Source: Phylloscopus collybita
Lineage: Eukaryota; Chordata; Aves; Passeriformes; Phylloscopidae
Direction: 5' to 3'
Assembly: GCA_027886175.1 (NCBI GenBank)
Contig: JAJNNQ010000040.1
Span: forward strand, 22,960,001 to 23,024,000
Length of the DNA: 64,000 nt
Shown: positions 40,160 through 52,800 of the stretch, one piece after another
Layout of the letters: the number at the start of each line of letters is the position of its first letter
Numbering within the stretch: position 1 is the stretch's first letter
The notes under the pieces: model-generated
Database searches by the model: none
The model's input: only the letters and a program-made list of their open reading frames with translations
What the model was told of the DNA's origin: nothing
Program-made: the position numbers and the translations under genes

Positions 40160-40890
40160 CCCCCTACCCTTCGCTGCTGGGGCCGCCACCGCCGCCCCAC
40201 GCTTCGGCGCCGCCCCGCTCCTCCCCTTCCCTCGGCGCCCTGGAGGCGCCCCTCGGGCGCTGCCCGGCCGTGACCCGCCCGCCCCCGCACATTGCCGGGC
40301 ATCCCGCCCCTTCCTGGCCGGCGCAGGCGCCGCAGCGGTGGCGGGCGGGGGACGGAGTGCCGGCGTGCGGAGCTCGGCGGGGCTCGGCTGTCGGTGCGGG
40401 GCGGCCGCGCTCGGTCCCCGCCGGCGCCATGTGGGTGCCGCTGTCCCTCCTGGCTCTCGCGGCGCTGCTGGCGCCTGGCCGGAGCGCGGCTGTCCAGGAG
40501 GAGCAGCCGCCCGCAGGTAACGAGCGGGGCGAGACGGGGGGATGGGGCGGCCCGGGCAGGCCGACCGACTGATGGGCAGCACGGGTCACCTGAGGCGCGG
40601 CGGCACCGGCCCCGGCCGTGCCGCCCTCTGTCCCGGAACCCTCCGCCGGCTCCGCGTCGCTGCCGCCGGCCGCTGCGGGCGCAGGGAGCCGCCGGGGCGG
40701 TGTGAGCGGCCGGGCGGCGGCGGGGAGGAGCCCCCGCTCCCCGGGTCCGTGCCGTGCTGTGCCGCCGAGACGCCCCGGCCCTGGCCGAGCTCTCCGAGGT
40801 GCGCGGTTCAGCCCGGCCGCGGAGGCCGTGTCCCGGCGCTCCGGCGGCGCGCTGGTGACATCAGCCTTCGCACATTTTGGCACACAAAGC
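40160..40890 (+). promoter_or_regulatory. IFNGR1: CpG island promoter of IFNGR1
   Basis: A sharp change from AT-rich DNA to very GC- and CpG-rich sequence covers the 270 bases before the ATG, exon 1 and the first 370 bases of intron 1. No TATA box is visible. Sp1/KLF-type GC boxes lie at 40343-40350 (GGGCGGGG), 40274-40280 and 40303-40310 (complement strand). The palindrome-like GCGCAGGCGC at 40321-40330 resembles an NRF1 site. This fits the TATA-less promoter known for mammalian IFNGR1. The exact transcription start cannot be read from the sequence. Confidence 0.88.
40429..40516 (+). CDS. IFNGR1: IFNGR1 coding exon 1 (signal peptide)
   Basis: This exon encodes 29 residues plus one base, ending at a GTAACG donor (phase 1). 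The protein begins MWVPLSLLALAALLAPG, a classic hydrophobic signal peptide, with likely cleavage near residue 19-21. The ATG has G at -3, a good Kozak context, and lies within the CpG island. The last base joins exon 2 to make a valine codon, giving the AVPSPT start of the mature chain, which resembles the mammalian SAVPTPT segment. The open frame that reads on past the donor is intronic. Confidence 0.93.
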
Positions 40891-43800
40891 GGGAGCGGCG
40901 TGTGCGTCGGGCGGGCCTGCACCGCTGTGCTTTATGACTTTATATGTCCAAAGAAGTAGAGAAACTGGGAAATTCGGTGCGAAAGCGGGGAGCGCAGGAC
41001 TGGGGAGTGTAAAGGTATCGGAATCACGGCCTGGAACAAGCCTATTCTGGCCAAACACTCCTGGGGAGGAGCGTGGCTTGCCAGCGGAATAACAGCGTTT
41101 GTGTCTCTGCACAGTTTTGGCGAGTATATTACGAAAGAAATAGTCAGGCTTACTAGTTTAATTTCAAACTGGAAAAGCTCATTAAAAAGAGAGATTGCTG
41201 CCTGATAGTTAAATGGGAACATGCATTTAATTTTTATTGAGACTGCCGAGAGCTGACTGTGTGCCCAGGCTCCTTGGAGTCTGCAAAGACAGATTTCCTG
41301 GAGTTCAGATCCATGCCCAGGTGAAGTGACTGAACTTGATTGCTCCTGAGCATGGGCCACACCATGCTTTGAAAGTCTACTTAGCCTTGTCTGATATGGA
41401 CTAGCTGTGCTAAAAATGGCCATCTGCCTCCATTCTTGTCCCTTAATAGTTTGCATTTTGAATATCCAGTTTGTTTGACTTGGTGCTTGATTATAGCTGG
41501 CAAACCTTGCAGGGAAAACTACTTGTTTTCCACATTAGATCAGTAAGGTGTCTTGATATGTTAGATATTGTCTTGTTGCTCTGACTTAGTCTCTTTTAAG
41601 AGCATGCTTTAATTGCTAGTGAAATATGCCACTTTGACGTTGTGTTAAGCATTTTTAGGGTAAAAAACAATACTAGTAAATCACTTGTCAAACAAACCTG
41701 CTATAATCCAGCCTAGTCCAGCACAACAGTTATCTCTGTAAGCACAGAGAGTAGTGCTGTGGTGTAGATGATGTAGCAAGCTGCCTAGCAGCAGAAAGCT
41801 CACATTTCTGCATGCAGGTGCAGCAAAGCTTCAGCTCAAAGGAGCAGAATGTATTTTTGAGTTAGGTTTTGAAAACCCCAGCAGCATTTTCTTGGTGATT
41901 TGCACTCAGTTTGGTCACAGCCACTATAAGTAAAAACTTATTTTTTTAGTGAACAAAAGCACCATGAAGAGAATTCAAATTGACAGTTCTGTGTATTAGT
42001 TGAATTAAAATGCTGGTTTTATGCGTAATGACTTATAACATTGATGAAAGCAGATGTGCTGACCTACAGGGGAAGAATTAAGGTAGAAGGGGAAGTCTGA
42101 AGCATACTTATGATGCTGTCACATACAGAATAGCAGAATGGATCAGGTTGGAAGTGACTTCCAACCTTCCTGCTCAGTCACAGTCATCCTAGAGCACATG
42201 GCACAGGGTTGCTTCCAGATGGTTTTTGGGTAACTCCAGTGAGAGAGACTCCACAGCCTCTCTGGGCAATCTATTCCTGTGCTTGGTCACTCACATGGTG
42301 AAGAAATTCTTTCTCATATTGGGGTCTAACTTTCTGTGTATTAGATTCTGCCCGTTGCAGAAACTAACACTTGTTCTATTGCTAAACTTGTTCTGTTGCT
42401 TGGCACCAGTGAGGAACTGTCTTCTTGGCACTTGTCCTTCAGCTACTTGTAGATATTGATGAGGTCCCCTCTTGGTCATCTCCTCTTGAGACTGAACAAG
42501 CCCAAGTCCCTCAGTCTTTCCTCATAACAGAGATGTCCCAATTCCTTGATCAGTTTTGTAGCTCTCTGCTGGACCTGCTCCACAAGCTCCATGTCTCTCT
42601 TGTACTGAGGAGCCGAGAATTTCCATGGTAACAATTATATGATTATTTTTTTTTCCTTAAGTCTTACAGGGTTTTCAATGTGCCATTAATATATTACTAT
42701 ATATATATATATATATATATATATCAAGGCTGAGTGTGTAATGATGAAGCGTTCAGTCATCTTCCATGGTAGGACGCCGTTTTCCTTAGAAAAGGGATGG
42801 AGCCAGACAACCCAGCAGCAGTTGGAACACTTTCTGCATTTCCTGCAGCTGGGTGCCTAATGTGCCTGCATTGTCATGCCTCTGACTCCACAGTGGAGCT
42901 GGGCACCTGCTGGCAGGAACTCTCAGTCTGTATTTTAGTATTGTGGAAACAAGGTCTGTGGTCAAGGTGAAGGAAGAATTCGAGGCTGTGGTAGTGGTTC
43001 AGGTGCGTACTGCACATTGTGAGCCACGTTTCCAAGGCCATGTGTAGTTTTTTTAGGCAGCTGACTTCCTGATGTATGTGATAATCATGGTGGTCTCGAA
43101 TTGTTGTTTATGGTTCAAATTACTGACATTCATAGCAATTTACTGTCAAGCTGCTAACAAAAATAAATTAGTGGAAAGTGCAGTATTTAGGTATCATCTG
43201 TTACAACACTTCTCATCTATAGCAAAAGGGATGAACACTAATAAAATAGATAAAACAATATTTAGCTTGTATTATTTCATCAGTTTTTTTAACTGTCCAC
43301 CTTGTGCAACTTGCTGTGGTTTTTCTTAAGATGGTGATCTCAGTCTACCTCTCCTCTTAGTACAGCTTACAACCTTGTGGCAATTTTTATCATAAACAAT
43401 GATTTTTAAAACTCCATAGAACAATGTCAAACCTCTGAGTCCTTGGAAAATAAAATTCTGTTGTAAATAGAAGCTGTAAAAATGTGCTATATACTGTGTA
43501 TAATGTTTATTCGTGATACTTGGGAAATCATTTAAGTTCATTTCAGTAAATATTTAAAAAACAAATAGCTTTTAATTCTATGCCAGTCACAGTATGCATT
43601 TAAGTTGTAAACGAACTCCTTTGTGAATCTGAGATCTTTTGAGAACTTCTGCTATAACCTCCTGCATAAATTGCTGTTACATGCATTAAGCTTCTTCGCA
43701 GTAAATTTTTTAAAGAAGTATTATCCAGGTATGGGAGTGGCATTGCAAGAGTAATACATGTCCTAGGTTTCTTTTGGAGGGATAAATGAAAGTGGGTGAA

Positions 43801-46800
43801 GGCAAGCACATGCAAACATTTTCACATACAACACCCTGTGGCTGCTGCCACTTTAAAGAAAGCCAGTCAGGTAGCAGGTACAAAATTTCTTCATCACCTT
43901 GCTGCTTGGTGCTTGCCAGTGTGCCAAGCTCACAGCCAGCAGGCAGCTCCCATCCAGCAGTCTGATAGGAGCAGGAACTGTTTAGTGCCTGGCCTGCCAG
44001 AAGTGCACAGAGAGGGTGCCATGCTGTATGCTGTGCTTATTGTGCTGCCTTGAAGAGGAACGTGGCAGAAGGCAGAACCACTGCTCTGGCAGACATTTCC
44101 CATTCCTCCCCAGGGCACGTGCTTGGTGCTCCTGCAGCCTGTGGTGAGCAGTGACCTTTTCCTGCTCAGTTTCAGTCCCGTGGTGCTGGGCAGGGCTCCT
44201 AGCTCTCCTCTAGCCCCCAGATGGCCGAACTCTGCTTTTAGTGCAGGCCAATTTTGTTTGATTTAGAACAGATTGAAGTGAGGATATGAACGATTGGGAG
44301 GACCATTTTGTCATGGTTTAAGCAAACCCCACACAGCTGCTTGTTCGCTCCGTTGACCAGCAAGATTGGGGAGAGAATCAGAAGGCTAACAGCTGGAGAA
44401 CTCATGGATTGAGATAAAGATGGTTTAATAGGGAAAGTAAAAGCCATGCACATAAGCAAAGCAAAACAAGGAATTAATTCACTGCTTCCCATGGGTAGGC
44501 AGGTGTTCAGCCATCTCCAGGAGAGCAGGCTCCCATAATGGGTAAGGGTTACTTGGGAAGACAAGCACCATCACTCCAAATGTCCCACAGTTCCTCCTTC
44601 TTCCCCCCCCCCCCACTTTATGTCCTGAGTGTGATACAGCACAGAAAGCAGCAGTACCCTGGCCACTTGCCAGCCCATGTGCATCGCAGTGGCTCTTATA
44701 CCACAGTGTTCCCAGGCACGCTGCTGTGAGGGGATAACCAGTACAGCAGGCAGTGAAAGCAATGAGCGCTGGGCTCTATACAGTCAGGAAAGTGAGCCCC
44801 AGGGCAAGCACAGGAGCCTGCTCCTAGACAGCTCTAACAGTTGTACATGTGGTCTAGTACATCCTAGTCAAGTCTGTGGTTATGTCAAACTCTTTGAATC
44901 CAAAGTTGGGCACAAAAAAACCCTAAGGAAATGCAGCCTTCAGAGGTAGACTAAATTCTTCTTATGCATTGTCTTTCATCCTTAGCATTGACTTACTGCC
45001 TTCTGAATCCGTCTTTCAGACTATTTGTTGCCTTCTTGCCACCTTTTGTCCATTTGGGGTTTTTTCCAAATGCGTATGGCTGCAGAGTACTGCAGAAGCA
45101 TTCAAATGCAGTGCAAATTTTTCTGATCATTTTTTCCCTTGTCTTTATTTTCATGGGTGAAAGCTAAGGAGAGGGACTTTTTTTCATTTGTGAAGTCATC
45201 AGAACTGCTACCCTTTCTGGGTGTAGTTAAATTGGATATGGGAGCTCAGGTCTCCTTATGGGCCATTCACGTAAGACTTGGATTCAGAGATCCTTGTGGG
45301 TCCCTTCCAACTCAGAATATTCTGTGAATCTACGAGCTGAAGCAACTGTAGCTAGAGCACAGGGCTGGCACAAGGAAGGCACACATCTTCCAGTCTGGGG
45401 CCCAGAAGGGACCGACTGGTTATCACCATTGCAGCTGTCTGATGTTAAATGATGAGTTAACCATGATTCTGCAGCAGAGTTCAAACTGTTGTCCCTCTTG
45501 GCCTGTTAAAGTGGCTTATAAGTGTTTTCCTACGATGTGTCACTTGGGGATTACAAGGATTTGTTTATTTTTAATGGAAATCCAAAAAAGGAACAAACTG
45601 TCAAAATACATTTTTACTTGTTATTTTTTCACTGTTTGTCTTTTCAAGCTTTCAGTTTGCACTTTCAGTCTGTATTTCAGTGCCTAAACGATGTTTAAAA
45701 GTCACATATGACTTGAGTGAACTTTTATAGCTTTTAGGGCCAGTGTTGTCTCAGATAGCTGTACCATCATCTCTGCATTGTGGATTCATCAGGCTCTGTT
45801 CCGTTACATGCATTATTGCACTTCAGCTGAATTCCACTTGCATGAGCAGTGGAATCCCTCTGTGTATACAGCAATGTCAGAATGAGGGAAGGAATTTCAG
45901 TCTTGCACGAGATACAAGTATCAGCTTGAAGGCTGTCTCATTTTTACATCATGGAAATGTCCAACTTACTGAATTAATTTTTGCTCTAGGCAGTGCATTG
46001 CCCACGCTCAGTAAACAGGTAGGACATCTACATATATACAAAATATTAAGTCCTTCTGTATACACTTTAAAAATAGATTTTATTGAGTATATGGCTGCTT
46101 TCAAATTTTCATTTTTGTTTCATAAGTCCTTTCCATAGGTAATATTGTTCAGGAACACTTACATAATCAACAAGAATGTCAGGTTTCAAGCTGGTAAAGA
46201 AATCTTTCTTTATGTCTGTTTGGTTTGCATATGTCTGACCCTGCTGAGATTTGTGAGAGATGTGGGGTGATTGTTTTTAACTCGGTGAAGTGAATGTATT
46301 AGACAAACTAGACTTGTTCTTCACAAATTATGTTTGTCTTAAAACAAGCATTTTCTGCCTTGATGATATACACTTTTGAAGCGGAACTGCATCATGTATT
46401 GTGTGCAAGTTGTGGATTAGTTCAGACATTTATCTATCTTAGTCTAAGAAGACACAGCTAGGTACACATGTTCATGTTACTCTGAAAAAACCCAACCAAC
46501 CAACTCAACTCTCCCCTTATTTCTTAGCAGCCTGAAATCAAGGAGCGGCAGATACTTGCAGTAAAAGTCTTTCAGTAGAGTTTGGCTTTTAATTTCCTCC
46601 CACATGTATTTCCTTCCTGTCTGTTATGCAAGTTTGCTGAAGATGTCTACTAAATCTTAAATACATTGGTTGAGATAATTGCACATTGAGAAGGTGTTTG
46701 ATTATGTATATATACATTCATGTCCCACAGTAGTCACACCTGATGAGATCTTTGCCATCAGTATGGCAGCAATAGTTTGGGTTGTTTGCATGTGGACAAA

Positions 46801-49800
46801 TAAGCACATTTCTGTCCAAGTTATAAGTTGATGCAGGTGTTAATTTGCTGAGATAAACTGTGTGGCTGTATTCCCACATCTGTTTGCTGTTAACTTTCCA
46901 TGTCACCCTGTGGTCATGCTTATCTTTACTTTTACCCCTCTCTTAGTTTGCTACCTTTGCTTTCCAAACTTTCAGTTCTTTCTCCTCAAAATACAGGCAT
47001 GTTTAATTTCTTCTGGCACACTTAAGGAAGGTGTGTGTGGTTGGCCCACCTTTGCCTTTTAGTCCTTTATTCTATGGATGTAGAGCTGTTTGCTGAAGTT
47101 TGTTTTATGTTGTTCTACAATGCACATGCACATACAAATTTTTGTGAAAAAATTCTTCTTGCTGTTCTCTGTTGGCTTCTCAGCAGCCAGTATCGCTGTC
47201 CTAAAAGGCAAGGTGAACTGCAGATGGCAATCACTTTGAACTGGAGGCAAACTAGTTTTCAAGAAAATTTGAGTTTTCTGTGTCATGCATTATGACATGA
47301 CTTGCTGATCAGTTTTCTTCTCTCTTTTGATACTTGCTGTCTTACTGTTTGAATTTGCTCCTTGAGTGTTGCTGCATTTGTGTTTATTATAAATTAAAAG
47401 GAATTTTATGTTTAACAGTTACCTTCATAGCACTAAGTGCTGTTGTCATCTTCCACTTGTGCCTGCAGAACAACATAAAACATGGTGTAACATGCTTAGA
47501 AGAGTGAAGGCTTCATTATGGGTTAAGTCAAGCAGTGTTCACATAAAGTATTATGGCCTTTTAACTGGGAATATGTGAAAGTAGCATCTATAAAGATTAG
47601 ACATTAGCACTTTGAAAATCTGCAGTGTCCTCTGTGGTCTGCACTCTTGATGCTGGAGTGAAATGGGACTGTGGCATCCTCAGGCGCTGTCTCTGGGCTG
47701 TCTGGAGAAGAAATCATTAGCCTGAGTAAAGGAACTGTGAGCTAGACAATGAAGACCATATGTTTAGCTTCCTCTGCAAGGCCTTGCGTGCCTTGAGAGG
47801 GCAGACAGCACCTCCCAGTTCAGTATCGCTGGCAAATTTGCCCAAGGTGCATTCAACTCCTGCATCCATATCATTGGTAAAAATACTGAAGAGAACAGAC
47901 CTTAGAACTGGGCCCCAGGGAACACTGATGAGTAAAGGAGGTCCCCAGCCAGGGGCAGCTCCATTAACAACAACCCTTTCATTAACAACAACTCCATTAA
48001 CAGCAACTGGCTGCAGCTCTGCCCTGCAGCCAGTCCTTCACTCAGTGGGCTGTGAACCTTCATGTGCCAGCTTGTTTGGAAGAACACAGTGAGGGACAGT
48101 ATCAAAAGCTGTACTAAAATCCAGAAAGAGTATATCCACTCTCTTCCCTTCACCCTCTAGGCAGGTAATAAATCAGTTAAACAGGACTTTCACTTTGTGA
48201 ACTTCCCCCGTTGACTGTTCCTGGTGACTGACTTGTTCTTTCAATGTCTTTCAATAGCACCTGGCGTGATCTTGTCAATCATTTTTCCAGGTGCTGAGGT
48301 TAGGCTAACCAGTCTGGTTTCCTGGGTTTTTCCTCACGCCCTTCTTCTAAGTTGGGTTACTGGCTGACTTCTAGTCAGCAGGGACCTCCCCAAACCTTAG
48401 GCAGATGATGGAGGGGTCTTACTCTAACATTTGCTACCTCCTTCAGTGCTCTGGGGTCAACCCCTTTTGTTAGGCCATTTCTTTCGTATAATAGTACACA
48501 AAATTTTCTAAGGCTAGCTACACTGTGGCTTAAAACTGCATATTTGAGGTAATGTTTGTGTGCTTTGGCCCATCTGTGTGCTTGACACCTCTTCTGTCAA
48601 CTTGTCACCTTTTTTTTTTTCTTGTGAATTTGATGATTATGTTCCTTTATTCCCAGCAGCTGAAATGCCACTCTTGTATGCTTTAAAACATAAACCACAG
48701 AACCATTTGCAGAGCAATCTATATTGCATCTGTCAAACCTTTGTGGTCAATAGCATATCTCAGCCTCCGTGTATTACTTTCAGTAATGTGTTATATTGTG
48801 GTCTTGTTCTCAGGATGTGAAAATTATTTACTTTCCCTAAATATATCACAGAGTGAAGTTGCAGTCCTTGCTTTGTGAACAGGAAAGAGTGCAGAGCAGG
48901 TCAAATACAAGTTCCCTCAACATTTTGTAAAAGCCACATTGAGAGTACTAAGGGTACCAAACCAGACATTGAGAAACTGAGTTGTAATAGTTAAATTCGG
49001 TTAAGCGACCTTCATTTCTCTTCTCTTCCGGAGTTTCATGTGACAGCCTTCAACAGTTACAGGATCCTGTAATTTTCCTTCCCCTGCAGGTGCTCCCTTG
49101 ATATCCCTATTGTGGTTGCTGCTTGAAACAGATACTTGCTGCATGTGGAACACTGTCAGTGTTGCTTCTTATTTTTGGATTGCTTTACTGCATTACCACT
49201 GTCATTTGCGAAGTGTACTTCAAATGCATTCTGTCAAATGGAACTAAATTATAGCTTCAGTGTTCAAATTCCTTATGAATGTTTGTAGTTTGATTTGGTC
49301 ATCACAGCTTACTGAAAATACTGCTGGAGTGGTAGAAGTATCACAGTTAAAATATCATAGGGAATCCAGGCTTACCCTAGAAGGCCTGTTGTATTTTGGC
49401 CTTGATACTCCAGCTTTGGTGTCATCTCCCAGCCCATCCACTCCAATTCAATTTCTGGGCAGCAAGAGAACTGGGCTAATCTTCTCTAACTTGAGTAAAG
49501 TCTTATAACCTGCCTTGCTGTTATATCTGTAAAAGACCAGCACAGGGATATAATCATCACTGCTTATGGACCTGATCCAGGCTGTCTGACGGACGTGCTT
49601 TCAGGGGGCATGGGTTATCTGATGTTGTTACAAAGAGGACAAAAGCTGTCTCTGCAGGAGAGATGAATAATAAATCAGCTTACATGGCTCATAGGTGTTT
49701 GTACTGGTGACAGACTAGCTCATTTGGGGGAAGTATTTGTGATTTTATGTCTAGCATGTTGCCTTTTCCAAATAATTTAGAAGTACATTTGGCTGTTCTT

Positions 49801-52800
49801 GTGTTTGCAAAGGTCTGTTTATCAAAGTACAATTGTTCTCTTCATTCTAGTGCCTTCACCAACAGAGATTGTAGTAACATCGGAAAATTTCAAAACAGTT
49901 TTGCATTGGCAGTACCCACCTGTGTCGGAAACTCCTCATTTTATTGTGGAAATCAAGCCTTACAAGTAAGTCCTTAATATTTTGTTATTTCCTATACCTG
50001 ATATTCTCTAGAAGCATGTAAAAGCAGTCAGTCCATGGTAAATTCTTTTGTTTCTATGTAGTAAAGTCATGTAGGGTGAAGGTTGCCCAAGTGTAAATTA
50101 AAGGAAAATTTGTCAAGTACTAGGATGGTTGAGGTTGGCAGGAAACTCTGGAGGTCATCTGGTCCAAACGCCTTGCTTGAGCAGGTCATCCATGATTATG
50201 TCCAGTTGGCTTTTGAATATGCTGAAGGGAGGAGATTCCACAGCCTACCTGGGCAATCTGTGACTTCACAGGTCCTGGCCACCCACACAGTTTTTTGTTA
50301 CTGGCAGTGTATTGTGCAGAATTGTGCAGTTGAAATTGTGTTAACTATTACTTCATCTGTTTTACAGTTTAGGTTACTATAAGAACATCTCGACCTGTAT
50401 GAACACTTCAGCTCATTTTTGTGATCTCTCAAGGGAAATATGTGACCCTTATTTATCTCACTGGCTTCGAGTTAAAGCTGTTGTTGGGTCACAACAGTCT
50501 GAATATGTTGAGTCAAATGAGTTTATTTTGCAAAGGCATGGTAAGTTGTATCCAAACTAAACCTTATAATGTTTTCCAAAAATCTAGCGTTAGTAATTCT
50601 TTTGCTCTGTTATTGCATTGCATTTGGGAATATCTTAAATCCATGAGTCCAGGGCGAAATGAAGTGTGATATTGCTTACTAGGAACTTCATGGTGCTTGT
50701 TAGCTTTACTCTGTGGTGTCTGAGTATTTGTTTCAAAACGTCTAAAGGCAAGAAGGTAATGCTGATGGTGCACTCTGAATTCTTCCCATATTCTTGCCTG
50801 GTGCCCCAGACACCAATTTAGGGTAGGAAACTGTCAGCAGACAACATGGGCCTTTAGGCATCACGGAAGTAGCACTGTTTTGCTTGACACTAGAATGCCA
50901 TGTACCGATAGCTTCAGGTATCTAGGTACTTGTAACTGGATAACTAAGTTACTAGTTCTTCATGTAAATCCTTTGGGCTACTTTGGAAAAAAAATCAGTC
51001 TTTAACATCAGTACTGTAAAAGTAAATTTTGTGTCTACAATCCAGTGTGGCAGGCCCCGCGTTGCATGGGCAGTGCAAAGGAAATGCAACAGAATCAGGA
51101 AAGACTGAGAGACTTCTTTCCAGGCTTGCTCCATTCCCAGCGTACAGCTTTCAGGGAGAACCTGGCCCAAGAGATTCTATTTGACTTGGGCTATGCTTTA
51201 GCTAGAGCTGGCTTTCTGCATTGCTGGAGCTGAAGGAGTGGAGTCCCTCTTTGCTTTATGCTATGATTCTTTTCCCACTCAACAGTCCTATGACTTGAAA
51301 TAGTGGCTGGTTTCTAGAGTTTGTTAAAGGGGCACAAGTCATGGTAGTAATGCTCAGAGTGACAGTTTGCAGAAAACTGGTAGCCATGTATGGAGAAGAG
51401 AGACAAAATCCTTTGCCCGTTGAACAAGAAATGCGTGTTCAGTCAGACCATTAGACATGAAAAGTTCACATACGCCATTGCCATGGGAAATCCAAAGTTT
51501 CCAGATGGTGCTATGGTGAGATTTGTTTAGCTTTTCATACAGCCTTTTTTTCAGTGCAGTATTGTTTTTAACTGAGGTGACTTGTGGTGGGATCTAGTCA
51601 GCAGGATCTTGTGTTTGGTTTTCGTATGTGTATATGTTTAAGTGCTGTTAGTTTTTTCTGTTGTCAGCTTGGGTTTTTATGGCCTTATGTGTGTAGGAAA
51701 GTTAAATTGCTTAACACTGAAATTCTTCATGGACAATGTTTCCATTTTAGAAACTGAGTAGTTAATGTATCCAAATGCAACAGAGAGGTCTTACCACAGC
51801 TGTGCAATATTAACAGCATGCAAATAAGTACATAATTCTTAAATCTCTGATGGATTTTGGAAAGCTAACTATAAATACCATATTTTATGTTAAAAGCTTT
51901 GGCCTGATAACAATGGTGCAATGTGTTGCAGGAAAAATAGGACCTCCAAAACTGAACCTCTCAAGACATGGTGATAAAATCATGGTTGATATTTACCATC
52001 TTGTATTCCCTCTTTCTTGTATTGAAGACATTTATTCAAAGCTTCAGTACTTGGTGACTGTTTGGAATAGCAAAAATGAGGTAGGTTCCAAAAATAAAAT
52101 TTGAAATTAAAAACACTTTTTTACCTTAAATGCCTGTACGAGGGATTTATGCCTGTGACACATAGAGCTAACAGATACCAAGAAAACAGTTGAACACCTA
52201 AAATGTTGAGTTCATTACAATGAGATATGTGAATGAAAGGTCTGTATTTTAGTTGTCCAAATGAGTGCTTACAACAAAAATTAGATTATTGTATAGCTGT
52301 ACACAAGATAAATTGTTACTTGATCACATGCTGCTGTTTCTACATGTGTGCTAAAACACCGGTAACTTAACTTGTGCCCATCTCACTTGTCTAAAGAGAC
52401 ATTTCATTTAAGAAAATTACCTTTCTAGATATTTATAGCAATTTATTTAGCAATCATGGAGGGTGTAGGTGGGGAAAATTACAACAGGTGTGTTTACTTA
52501 CAGTTAGCTTTTCGTATGCATCCAGGTACAAATTTTATAGATGTGAATCTCTACTATGAACAGCAGAAATTTTAGCTGGAAAATACCATGTTCTGATCAA
52601 ATACAACATCTTGAGGTAGCCAGTAAGCTGATGGTCACACAGCTTTTGCATGGCATATGGGTGATGTAGAAAACACATCTAACAGTGTTTTAGCATTTTT
52701 TTAAGTGGTGGAAGGTACTGTAACATTGTTCTAGTGAGTCAAATAATACAACATGTCTTTCATTTTTTTCAGACTGAAGAGCTCTATGATGACAACTGTA

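Larger units (their letters stand above)
40517..49850 (+). other. IFNGR1: IFNGR1 intron 1 (9.3 kb)
   Basis: Phase 1 intron with a GTAACG donor and TTCATTCTAG acceptor. It holds the 3' part of the CpG island, antisense CR1 copies at 42127 and 47770, a sense CR1 end at 45215, an LTR at 44309 and a TA microsatellite at 42698. The stretches between (40890-42120, 42730-44300, 45340-47760, 48470-49850) show no further gene or clear repeat. Confidence 0.85.

Noticed and set aside
40164..40922. A 252-residue minus-strand frame and several plus-strand frames in the CpG island
   Set aside because: High GC removes stop codons. Composition is Ala/Pro/Arg/Gly-rich without domains, and the real exon 1 lies here on the + strand. 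A divergent transcript remains possible but not a protein.
50083..50382. A 99-residue frame across the end of intron 2
   Set aside because: It is CR1-derived and runs out of frame into exon 3. The spliced IFNGR1 frame is clearly better.
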